This document shows, piece by piece, positions 53,447 to 62,900 of a stretch of DNA of 64,000 nucleotides (positions within the stretch are counted from its first letter, which is position 1; each line of letters begins with the position of its first letter). Source of the DNA: Bradyrhizobium betae (GTDB lineage Bacteria; Pseudomonadota; Alphaproteobacteria; Rhizobiales; Xanthobacteraceae); contig NZ_CP044543.1 in the NCBI RefSeq assembly GCF_008932115.1, positions 1,736,001 through 1,800,000 of the forward strand, in the 5' to 3' direction. Position numbers and translations under genes: made by a program. The notes beneath the pieces are model-generated. The model ran no database searches and was not told the DNA's origin. It saw only the letters and a program-made list of their open reading frames with translations.

Positions 53447-54514
53447 TTGGTCAAGCTCGACAGACGCGAATTTCTGATCGGCGGCGCCGCAACGATTGCG
53501 GCGAGCGCATCGGCGTCTGCGGTGCCAGCGTCGAAACTCGCCCAGCGTCTTCAGGGTTTTGGCGCCGCGGCAACGCTCTGGGACCTGCAAGCCGATCCCA
53601 GGCTCGGCGAAGCGATCAGCACCTATTGCACACAGGTGGTGCCGGTGCTCGAGCTGAAATGGCCGATGCTGCGGCCGAACGCGCACACGTTCAACTTCGA
53701 GCGCGCCGACGCCATCCTGGATTTCGCGCGAGACAACGATCTGACGATGCGCGGCCACACGCTCGCCTGGTATCACGACATTCCGGACTGGACCAAGCAG
53801 ATCAAGAATACCAAGGGCGTCGAACGCGCCTATGTCGACCACATCGGCACCGTCGTCTCCTATTACAAGGACAAGCTGACGTCGTGGGACGTCGTCAACG
53901 AGCCGATCCCGGACAATCCCAAGAAGATCACCGACCGGCGCGACACGTTCTGGGCCCAGCATCTGGGCAACAACTGGATTCCGCTGGCCTTCCGCACCGC
54001 GGCTGCGGCCGATCCCTTCGTCAAGCTCGCGATCAATGAATACGACATCGAGTCGGCAAAGGACTCGTTCATCGCCAAGCGCGCGGCCTACCGTAATCTC
54101 ATCATGGACCTGCTCGACCGGGGTGTGCCATTGCACGCCGTGGGACTGCAATCGCATCTGCATGCCGAGCTCGAGATCGACACGCATGGGTTGGCCGAGT
54201 TCGTCACCGAGCTACGCTCGTGGGGCCTCGACGTCCTCGTCACCGAGCTCGACGTCGACGATCAGAAGCTGACGGGCAGTCCGGCGGAGCGCGACGCCAT
54301 CGTCGCCAAGCGCGTCAACGATTTGCTGACGGCGATTTCAACCAGCGGACCGGTACGCTCGATCCTGACCTGGGGTCTTTCGGATCGCTACAGCTGGATC
54401 AACGGCACCTTCGCCCGCGCGGACAAGCAGCCGAACCGCCCGCTGCCGCTCGACGGCGAGTTCAAGCCGAAGCCGTTCATGGACGTCATCAGCAAGTTCA
54501 CGAAGGATGCTTGA
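53447..54514 (+). CDS. Secreted GH10 endo-1,4-beta-xylanase-like glycosidase
   Basis: 355 aa. The N-terminus (MVKL)DRREFLIGGAATIAASASA contains a Tat-type RRxFL motif, so it is probably exported folded. GH10 core: WPMLRPNAHTFNFERAD, GHTLAWYHDIPDW, the acid/base in SWDVVNEPIP (E152), GLQSHLH, and the nucleophile in VTELDVDD (E267). TTG at 53447 is preferred because AAGGAA precedes it and it gives a normal Tat leader; ATG 53402 would add 15 residues. In this context it more likely trims the bacterium's own polysaccharide than plant xylan. Confidence 0.88.
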   Translation: MVKLDRREFLIGGAATIAASASASAVPASKLAQRLQGFGAAATLWDLQADPRLGEAISTYCTQVVPVLELKWPMLRPNAHTFNFERADAILDFARDNDLTMRGHTLAWYHDIPDWTKQIKNTKGVERAYVDHIGTVVSYYKDKLTSWDVVNEPIPDNPKKITDRRDTFWAQHLGNNWIPLAFRTAAAADPFVKLAINEYDIESAKDSFIAKRAAYRNLIMDLLDRGVPLHAVGLQSHLHAELEIDTHGLAEFVTELRSWGLDVLVTELDVDDQKLTGSPAERDAIVAKRVNDLLTAISTSGPVRSILTWGLSDRYSWINGTFARADKQPNRPLPLDGEFKPKPFMDVISKFTKDA

Positions 54515-54523
54515 GTTGCGGCT

Positions 54524-55480
54524 CTAGCTCAACCGCGTCTTCGGGGTCTCGAACTCGGCCACGTCCCCGATGTGATCGGGAGACAGGCTCGGACCGCGGC
54601 GGTCGCGCGAATTCAGCCGGAAGACGTCGCGGATGTCGTCGATCGAGGTCGACGAATAGGACTGGATGCAGAGCGCGACCTGCTCGGGCGAAGCGGCACG
54701 CATCATCGCCTCGATCGCCGGACGGTCGAGACGCGTATCGTCCCAATGCGAGACCGCGATGCTGTCTTCCGTCACCCGATGGGCGGCCAGATGCTTCGGC
54801 GAATTGGCGACGAAGTGGCCGTAGAGCAGGTATTCGGAGAACTTCTTCTTGCGGCACAGCGCCAGAACCCAGTTCAAGCCGGTCGCCGACTTGATGGCGT
54901 CGGTCATGGCGCGCGCGGTGTCCTTGTCCCACACAAGCGCATTGCCGACATAGTCGTCGGCGGGGAAGGAGCGATCCTTGATACCTAGAAGCTGATCGAC
55001 GGTGCGGAGCCACAGGACATGCAAGGGGTGATCGGCGTCGATGTCCTTGCGGGTGACGAACAGCGGCGTCTTCTCGGCACCCGCATATTGGCCGACGTCG
55101 AATTCGCGGAAGAACAGATTGTCCGAATCCAGGATGCAGACGCGCTGCTCGGACGCATTGAGCACGCCGGCGATCTTGAGGATCTGCTGGATGTGCCAGC
55201 CGTGGACGGGCGACGACAGCAGAGACAGCCAGACCCGGCGGCTGCTCATGAACTGGAGCGCGGGCGGCAGCGCGAACAGCCATTTCGGCAGATAATTCGA
55301 GGCCGGAACGATGACGCGCTTGTCGGAAGCGAACCGCGCGAACAGCGGCACGTCCTCATCGTTAACGAGAACATAATGCCGCGTATATCCCGTCAGCCAG
55401 GTATCGATGCTCTCGCTGAGCAGCGAAAACCGTTCGATATCCTTGGCATAGCTGGCTGTCAGCAGGGCAACGGAATGCAT
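54524..55480 (-). CDS. DUF6492-type glycosyltransferase-like protein
   Basis: 318 aa. SVALLTASYAKDIERFSLLSESID, HYVLVNDEDVPLF, VCILDSDNLFFREFD (a DxD-like metal-binding motif) and KDIDADHP resemble a GT-A-type fold described as DUF6492. Many such proteins occur in rhizobial polysaccharide clusters. No signal peptide. Converges on the GH10 gene with 9 bp between stops. Confidence 0.7.
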   Translation of the reverse strand: MHSVALLTASYAKDIERFSLLSESIDTWLTGYTRHYVLVNDEDVPLFARFASDKRVIVPASNYLPKWLFALPPALQFMSSRRVWLSLLSSPVHGWHIQQILKIAGVLNASEQRVCILDSDNLFFREFDVGQYAGAEKTPLFVTRKDIDADHPLHVLWLRTVDQLLGIKDRSFPADDYVGNALVWDKDTARAMTDAIKSATGLNWVLALCRKKKFSEYLLYGHFVANSPKHLAAHRVTEDSIAVSHWDDTRLDRPAIEAMMRAASPEQVALCIQSYSSTSIDDIRDVFRLNSRDRRGPSLSPDHIGDVAEFETPKTRLS

Positions 55481-55575
55481 AATGCGTGCTCAAATGGCCA
55501 TGACCCCGCACTCATACAAGCGCCGGGTGACGCCGGAAACTCACAATCTGAATCAAGGTAAAATGAATCGAAGCA

Positions 55576-56370
55576 TTAGCCATCCGACGGCAGCCCCTGC
55601 TCTATCCCCCGAAAGCGCAGCGGCGCCAAGACAGAGGCGCGCTGCCACCAGTCTGCGACGCGATCATCGAGGGCGGTCGTACCGCGGCCCCGGCCGGGAA
55701 AGATCCGGATCTGCTGCACCGCTTCGGCCTCGAACCCCTTGCCCCTGCGCGTGATCTTGAGCGCGGCACCTTCGCGGTCGCGCTGGGTCAGCGGCACCAG
55801 AAGGCGCCCGCGCGGGCGGAGCGACTGCAGCCAGAGCGGATGCGGCTGCGAGAAGCCGGCATGCACGATGATCACGTCGGCCGGTTCGCCGACATGCCGG
55901 CATCCGTCACCGTGGACGACCTCGACATTGCCATAGGCGCGAAGGTTGGTCGCTGCGCGAGCGGCAAGCCGCTCATCGCATTCGATGGCTTGCACCCTGC
56001 CCCTGGGACCCACCATCTTCGACAGCACCGCCGAGAAATAGCCGAGCCCGCAGCCGATCTGGACCACGCGGTCCTTCTCCCCGACGTGGAGCAGATCGAC
56101 GAAATGCGCCCACAGGCTCGGCAGCCCGGTGTCGAGCTTGCGGCGCGCGTCGATCGCGACAAGCACGTTGTCGTAGAGATGAACCGGATCGGCGTCAGGC
56201 GTCAGCCGGTAGCTGCGCGCCGTCTCGCTTTTGATGCGCCAGGGACCCTTCGCCAGAAAATCCTCGCGCGGCACGGCACCGAGCGCTGCGAGCAGGCGCG
56301 GCGAAGAAATCCGCTCCCGCCTGGCAATCAGCGCGACGTAGCGCGCACGCGCGGCGGCAGCATCGCTCAT
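55576..56370 (-). CDS. Protein-L-isoaspartate O-methyltransferase-like enzyme
   Basis: 264 aa. SAM-binding core VVQIGCGLGYFSAVLSKMVGP, AIECDERLAARAATNLRAYG and VVHGDGCR; upstream PREDFLAKGPW and HLYDNVLVAID fit the PCMT family. The C-terminal third is longer than usual and Arg-rich. It would methylate isoaspartate or another carboxylate. Its start is one base after the stop of the 1154-aa cyclase gene, so both are transcribed together. Confidence 0.78.
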   Translation of the reverse strand: MSDAAAARARYVALIARRERISSPRLLAALGAVPREDFLAKGPWRIKSETARSYRLTPDADPVHLYDNVLVAIDARRKLDTGLPSLWAHFVDLLHVGEKDRVVQIGCGLGYFSAVLSKMVGPRGRVQAIECDERLAARAATNLRAYGNVEVVHGDGCRHVGEPADVIIVHAGFSQPHPLWLQSLRPRGRLLVPLTQRDREGAALKITRRGKGFEAEAVQQIRIFPGRGRGTTALDDRVADWWQRASVLAPLRFRGIEQGLPSDG

Positions 56371-56371
56371 G

Positions 56372-59300
56372 TCAGGGAGCGGCCTGTTCGCGAACGGGCG
56401 CGCTCGCACCGAGTTCGTTGATCAGCTCCATCGCCTGTTTCAGGTCCGGCGTATAAAAGCCTTCGCTGAACCTGGCGACGATCGGCGCGAGCAGGAGGCT
56501 TGCGTGCTCGCGCTTGCCTGTCACGTGCGACAGGCGTGCGAGGCTCACGGCGGTGCGAAGCTCCCAGGACAGCGCGCCCTGCTTGCGCGCGGTCTCGAGC
56601 GACAGAGCGAACAGGTCATCGGCCTCCTGCGCCGATGCCGGGTCGCCGTCCGACAGCGTGATCTCGCCCTGCAGGCGGTACACTTCGGCGAGATAGGAGT
56701 GATCACCGGTCCTTCTCGCAGTCGCGAGCGCGCCGTCCAGCGCGCGCAGGGCGGCATCGCGCATCCCGACCTTGGCATAGGCTTCCGCGAGCAGGCAGCG
56801 GAACCAGCAGCCGGCAAGCCAGGAATCCATCGCCTCGTATTCGTCGAGGCCCAGGCGCATCTGGCTGATGCCTTCATCGGCCTCGCCCAGCTGCGTCAGC
56901 GCCCAGCCGCGCAGGATCGCGGCCTGCTGCTTCCAGTGCAGGAAATTGTGCTCGGTGGCGATGATCATGGCGCGATTGGCATAGTCGCGCGTGCCCTCGA
57001 TATCGCGCAGGTGCTGGCAGAGATAGGCACCAAACACCAGCGCGAAAGCGAGCGAGAAGGGATGGCGAATCTTCTCAGCGTGCAGGATCGCCTGCTCGCT
57101 GTGCTGGCGCGCCGCGTCGGGCCGGCCGAGGAACCACAGGAGATAGCCGAGATAGGACAGCGAGACGACGCCGGGATCGGTGCCGTGCCGTTCCATCAGA
57201 TCGGAGTGCAGGTCCGGGCTGTAGAGATTGATGCAGCGGTGCAGGTGATGTTGTGAGGCCGCAAAGCGCCCGCGATAGAGCATGGTCATCGCGATCGAGC
57301 GGTGCGCCTCGATCAGATAGCCGGTCTGCTGCGCCGGCTGCGTCCGCTCGTTCAACCGCTCGCGCTTGGCGAACTTCAACAGCTCGACGCTGAGATCGTG
57401 CGCGCGGGTCAGGTCGGCGCGGATGAAATGGCAGACCCAGAGCCCGCGGGTGGCGGCGAAGGCCTTTTCATCGTCGTCGAGCTGCTGGCCGAGCTCGAGC
57501 GCGCGGATGTAGTTCTCCTCGACCTCCTGCACCGCATAGCCCTTGGCTGCGATCAGCGCGTTGCCGAGCGCGATGCGCAGCTCGAGCTCGATCTCGTCGG
57601 CGCCCTGCATCCGCGCATTGGCCTGCACCACGCCGAGACCGCGGTGCAGATGGCCGATCGCCTCCAGATTGGCGCCGCTCCTGGCCGCCTGCTTGCCGGC
57701 CTTGAGCCAGAAGCTCGCGGCGCCCTCGCTCTGGCCGGATTCGGTGAGGTGATGGGCGAGCAGTTCCGGTTCGCGCTCGGTCTTCTCCGGATACATCTCG
57801 GCGAGCACCTGCGCGATCCTCGAATGCAGCTTGCGCCGCTCGCTGTGCAGCAGGCTGTCATGCGCGGCGTTCTGGATCATCACGTGCTTGAAGGAGTACA
57901 GCGCGTCGGGCGGATGGCCGCGCCGCATGATCAGCCCGGCCTCTTCAAGATGATTGAGCGCGGCCTCGATCTGCTCCGCAGGCGTGTTGGCGACGGCGTG
58001 CAGCGTCTCGTAGGAGAACTCGCGGCCGATGGTGGCGCCGATCTGCGCGATGCGCTTGAACGGTCCCATCCGGTCCAGCCGCGCCATCAGGGAATCCGTC
58101 AGCGTCGCCGGGATCGCGAGTTGCCGCCAAGGGCCCGACAGCACGTAGCGCCCGTGCCGCTCGGTCAAAAGGTTGGATTCGAGAACGGTCTTGGTCAATT
58201 CCTCCAGGAACAGCGGCACCCCGTCGGTCTTGATGATGATCTCCTCCACGACCTCCTTGGGAAGCTCGCGGCCCGCGACGCGCTCGACCAGCGTCGTGCG
58301 CAGTTGCCGGCTCAGGCGGTTCAGCACCAGCGTGGTGATGTGCGAGTGCGCGCTCCAGCTCGGCTGGAACTCGGATCGCGCGGTCATGACGACCAGGATC
58401 GGCCGGTTCTGCACCCGGTCGACCAGGAGATCGATCACCTCGCGGGAGGTCGGGTCGATCCAGTGCAGATCCTCGAACGCGATCACCAGCGGCATCTCGC
58501 GCGCAAGGCCGAGGAAGTGATCGACCAGCGCCACGACGGTCGCATCCTTCTGCTGCTGCGGCGACATGTCGAGCGGCGGATAGCGATCTCCGGTCGGGAT
58601 CGACAACAGCCCGGCGAACAGCGGTGTGACCTGCTCGATATCACCATGGGCGGCGGCGATCGCGGTCTCCAGGCCGGCCAGCGACATCGCGGACGGGTCC
58701 TCGCGATCGAGGCCGAGCGAGAATTTGAGCTGCTCGGAGAACGGATAGAACGCGGTGGAGGTGTAGTAGGGCGAGCACTGGAACGAGATCTGTCCGTGCC
58801 GATCGCCCGAGATCCGCTCGAAGATCTCCTGGATGATGCGCGACTTGCCGATGCCGGGCTCACCGAACTTGACCACGACCTGGCCGTCGCAGTCCTTGAC
58901 CTGCTGCCAGCGCCCCATCAGCAGTACGATCTCTTCCTCGCGATTGACGAGCGGCGTCAACCGCCCGCCCATGGCGGCGGCGAAGCGGGTCTCCACCCGC
59001 GATGCCCGCATCACGTGCCAGGCCTGCGCCTTCTCCGAGATCCCCTTCAGCGCATGGGCGCCGAGATTGCGGTAGTCGAACTTCCCCTTCAGCAGCGACT
59101 GCGTCGACGCGGAGATCACGACGCCGTTGGGCGGCGCCAGGCTCTGAAGGCGCGCGGCCAGATTGACGGTTTCTCCGACCGCGGAATCGCGCTCCTCGGT
59201 GCCCTGTCCGACGAGATCCCCGACCACGACGAGACCGGTCGCGATTCCGATACGGACGGCCGGGGCATGGCTCAGCGCGCCGCGCGGCTCGATCGCGCGC

Positions 59301-59836
59301 GCGGTCGAGAGCATCCGCACGATCTCGAGCCCGGCGCGCACCGCGCGCTCGGCGTCGTCCTCATGCGCGGTCGGGTAACCGAAATAGACGAGGATACCGT
59401 CGCCGACGAAGCGCGCGGCAAACCCTTCGTAGTGCTTCACCACCCGGACACAGGTCTCGCGAAAGCTCGCGATCATGTCGCGCACGTCTTCCGGATCGAA
59501 CTGCACCGAGAGCGAGGTGGAGTCGACCATGTCGCAGAACATGGTGGTGAGCTGACGCCGTTCGGCGCCGACCTCCGTCCGCGGTTGCGGGCGTGCCGCC
59601 GGTTCGGGCTTCGCCGCAGTCTCGGCCTGGAACAGCGCGGCCATGGCCCGCTGCAGCCGCTTGCGATCGCCCAGCGGCAATCCGAGCTCGACCAGATCGG
59701 ACTCGGTCAGGTCCGCCATGACATCGAGATCGAGGCGGTGCTGCGCGAAGAGATCGGTATAGTGACCAAGACCGATACCTTCGAGCCAGCGATTCAACCC
59801 GCCTTCCGTCCCCGTAACAGGTTCATTCTCCAGCAT
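56372..59836 (-). CDS. SAM domain - class III cyclase - AAA ATPase - TPR signalling protein
   Basis: 1154 aa. Residues about 10-70: SAM domain (LNRWLEGIGLGHYTDLFAQHRLD). About 95-270: cyclase (TTMFCDMVDSTSLS with metal Asp, FVGDGILVYFGYP, GIATGLVVVGDLVGQ). About 295-620: AAA/STAND ATPase (Walker A FGEPGIGKSRIIQ, Walker B FEDLHWIDP). About 690-1150: TPR-like repeats. This architecture is typical of large rhizobial adenylate cyclases that regulate through nucleotide and ATP-driven partner binding. Downstream gene is the PCMT-like enzyme; divergent from the NRPS. Confidence 0.92.
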   Translation of the reverse strand: MLENEPVTGTEGGLNRWLEGIGLGHYTDLFAQHRLDLDVMADLTESDLVELGLPLGDRKRLQRAMAALFQAETAAKPEPAARPQPRTEVGAERRQLTTMFCDMVDSTSLSVQFDPEDVRDMIASFRETCVRVVKHYEGFAARFVGDGILVYFGYPTAHEDDAERAVRAGLEIVRMLSTARAIEPRGALSHAPAVRIGIATGLVVVGDLVGQGTEERDSAVGETVNLAARLQSLAPPNGVVISASTQSLLKGKFDYRNLGAHALKGISEKAQAWHVMRASRVETRFAAAMGGRLTPLVNREEEIVLLMGRWQQVKDCDGQVVVKFGEPGIGKSRIIQEIFERISGDRHGQISFQCSPYYTSTAFYPFSEQLKFSLGLDREDPSAMSLAGLETAIAAAHGDIEQVTPLFAGLLSIPTGDRYPPLDMSPQQQKDATVVALVDHFLGLAREMPLVIAFEDLHWIDPTSREVIDLLVDRVQNRPILVVMTARSEFQPSWSAHSHITTLVLNRLSRQLRTTLVERVAGRELPKEVVEEIIIKTDGVPLFLEELTKTVLESNLLTERHGRYVLSGPWRQLAIPATLTDSLMARLDRMGPFKRIAQIGATIGREFSYETLHAVANTPAEQIEAALNHLEEAGLIMRRGHPPDALYSFKHVMIQNAAHDSLLHSERRKLHSRIAQVLAEMYPEKTEREPELLAHHLTESGQSEGAASFWLKAGKQAARSGANLEAIGHLHRGLGVVQANARMQGADEIELELRIALGNALIAAKGYAVQEVEENYIRALELGQQLDDDEKAFAATRGLWVCHFIRADLTRAHDLSVELLKFAKRERLNERTQPAQQTGYLIEAHRSIAMTMLYRGRFAASQHHLHRCINLYSPDLHSDLMERHGTDPGVVSLSYLGYLLWFLGRPDAARQHSEQAILHAEKIRHPFSLAFALVFGAYLCQHLRDIEGTRDYANRAMIIATEHNFLHWKQQAAILRGWALTQLGEADEGISQMRLGLDEYEAMDSWLAGCWFRCLLAEAYAKVGMRDAALRALDGALATARRTGDHSYLAEVYRLQGEITLSDGDPASAQEADDLFALSLETARKQGALSWELRTAVSLARLSHVTGKREHASLLLAPIVARFSEGFYTPDLKQAMELINELGASAPVREQAAP

Positions 59837-59971
59837 GGTGATTCTGCCCCACCATCACTCCGTCGAAGGGCTTTAGGCCCCTCAACCACAGATTTCGGGG
59901 CCCGAACTTCACCTCAGACTGGACGCGTTCCCTAACTCTTGGGAAGAATAGCTCAATCAGATCAAAAGGGA

Positions 59972-62900
59972 ATGGCATTGTCGGACATTGCACCCGGAGC
60001 GGGAGAGGGATCGGACGGCCAAGGCGCCGAAACCGGGACTTTTGCCCATATCAGCGGCCTTCTCGACTTTTATGCACGGAAGACGCCGGCGGCGCCCGCG
60101 CTGCTCGCACCGGGCCGGCCGGCCCTCACCTATGGCGAGCTGGACACCCTGATCCGGCAATTGGTCCGAACCCTGCGCGGGCTTGGGATCACCCCGGCCG
60201 ACCGGATTGCCGTCGCGCTGCCGCGCGGCGCCGACAGTGCGCTTGCGCTGATCGCGGTCGCCTTGGCCTGCGCCTGCGTCCCCGTCAATCCCGATCTGAC
60301 CGCAGACGAGCTGCAACGCTATTTCAGCGAATTGAAGCTGAGGGGGCTGGTCACCCGCGCCGATATGAACTCGGCCAGTCGCGACGTCGCCAGGGCGCTG
60401 GATATCGCGGTGATCGATTTCGTACCGGCGCCGAACGATCATCTCGGCGGCTGCAACTTCGTCGGACCGGCGGTCGGTCCGGCAAGCGCCGGCGGCGCCT
60501 CGCGCGGCGACGATGACGCATTCATCCTGATGACGTCGGGCACGGCGGCGCGGCCGAAAATGGTGCCGCTGACCCAGCGCAATGTGTGCCTGTCCGCTCA
60601 CAATGCCGGCCGTGTGCTGTCGCTGGCTCCGCATGATCGCCTGCTCAACGTGCTGCCGCTGTTTCACGCCCATGGCCTGATCTCCGGTCTGCTGACGGCA
60701 CTGGCCGCGGGCTCCAGCGTGATCTGCACCAACGGTTTCGACGCATCGTCCTTCTTCGGATGGATGCGAGAGCTGCAGCCGACCTGGTACACGGCGGTGC
60801 CGACCATCCATCGCGCGCTACTGACGGCGGCGGAAGCCGACCCGGACCGGGCCCGGCCCTCGTCGTTGCGCGTGATCCGCTCGGCCTCGTCCTCGCTCGC
60901 ACCTGCGATCCTGAGCGGGCTCGAGGCCATGTTCGGCGTCCCCGTGCTCGAGACCTACGGCATGACCGAAGCGGCCTCGCAGATCGCCGCCAATCCATTC
61001 GAGCTGCGCAAGGTCGGATCGGTCGGCCGCGCCGCAGGCCCCGAGATCGCGATCATGGACGAGACAGGCCGTACGCTTGCGAGCGGCGAGCATGGCGAGA
61101 TCATGCTGCGCGGACCGAACATGACGCGCGGCTATTATAACGACGACGCGGCGACGCAGGCCGCGTTTCGCGACGGCTGGTTCCGGACCGGCGATCTCGG
61201 CTATCTCGATGCCGACGGCTATCTCTTCATCGTCGGCCGCATCAAGGACGTCATCAACCGCGGCGGCCAGAAGATCTCGCCGCTGGAGGTCGAAGAGGTC
61301 CTGCTGAGCCATCCGGCGGTGCTGGAGGCCGGCGTGTTCGCGGTCCCGCACCCAAAGCTCGGCGAGAACGTCGCGGCCGTCGTGGTGCTGCGGCCGAATT
61401 CCGCGGCGACCTCCGACCAGTTGCGCCAATTCGCGCGAAAACGCCTCGCGGCCTACAAGGTGCCGAGCCTGATCCGCAGCGTGGCTGCGCTGCCGAAGGG
61501 CGCCAGCGGCAAGGTCAAGCGCAATGCGCTGGTCGATCTGATCGTCAGGGCGGAACACGGCGACGAGGCGCGGCTGCCGCGTACCACGCTGGAGGCTCAG
61601 CTCGCGGAGATCTGGGCCGGCCTGCTGGAGCTGCCGCAGGTCGGCGTCGACCAGGACGTGTTCGCGCTCGGCGCCGACTCGCTCGCGGCGACGCAGATGC
61701 GGTCGCGCCTGCGCGAACGCTTCAACGTCGACTTCTCGTTCGAAGACATCTTCGATTGCGCCACGGTCTCCGCGCTTGCGGCCCGGATCGAGACCGCGAC
61801 AACGCATCGCGAGACGATGCTGCCGGCCTGGCGCCAGGCGGCGGCACCGGAGGCGCCGCTGTCGTTCCAACAGCAACGAATGTACCTGCTCTCGCGACTC
61901 GACACGACCCGCTACAACTACAACGTCGTCGAAGTCGCCGTGCTCAAAGGTCTGGTCGACGTCTCCGCGCTCCAGGCGAGCCTGACCGCGATCTGCGCGC
62001 GCCACGAGGCGCTGCGCTCGGTCTTCGTCGAGAGCCACGGCGAGCCGGCGCAGCGTGTGCTGCAATCGCCGCCGCAGTTCGAGCGGATCAAGCTCAAGCC
62101 CTGCCCGGCGGACAAGCGGGAAGCAGCGATCAGACGCGCGGCGCTCGAGCTTGCGCAATATCCGTTCGATCTGGCGCGCGAGGCGCCGCTGAAGGTCACG
62201 CTGCTGTCATTCGACAAATCCAGCCACGCGCTGGTGGTCAACGTCCACCATCTCGTCACCGACGGCTGGTCGCAGCGCCTGTTCTGGGAGGAACTCGCCG
62301 CCCATTATGCCGCAGCGCGCAAGACGAGTGCAGCCGCGCTGCCCTCGCCCGCCTTCCAGTATCGCGACTTTGCGCTCTGGCAGCAGAGCTGGGCGCAGAC
62401 GCAAGCGGCGAAGGAGCAACTCGATTACTGGCGAGCACAGCTCGACGGCGTCACCACGCTGCCGCTGCGAACCGACCGGCCGCGGCCGGAGGTCTGGAGC
62501 GGCCACGGCGCCCGTCACTATCTCGAATTCTCCAAGGCGCTGTCGGCCGATCTGCGCGCGCTGAGCCAGGACCAGGGCGTCACGCCTTTCATGACGCTGC
62601 TTGCGGCCTTCCAGTGCCTGCTGTTCCGGCACACCGGGCACGAGGACGTCGCGACCGGATCGCTGATCGCCAACCGCAACCAGATCGAGAGCGAACGCCT
62701 GATCGGGCTGTTCGCCAACACCCTGATCCTGCGCAACGATTTTGGCGGCGATCCGAGCTTTGGCGAAGTGCTGCGGCGGGTGCGGCAAGTGACGCTGGAC
62801 GCTTACCGCAACCAGGACCTGCCGATCGAGGAGGTGCTGCGCGCGCTGCAGGTGGCGCGCCGGAGCGACGGCAATCCGCTGTTCCGGATCATGTTCATTC

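Noticed and set aside
57302..59935. 877-codon plus-strand frame inside the large cyclase gene
   Set aside because: Antisense shadow; the minus-strand frame has clear SAM, cyclase, AAA and TPR motifs.
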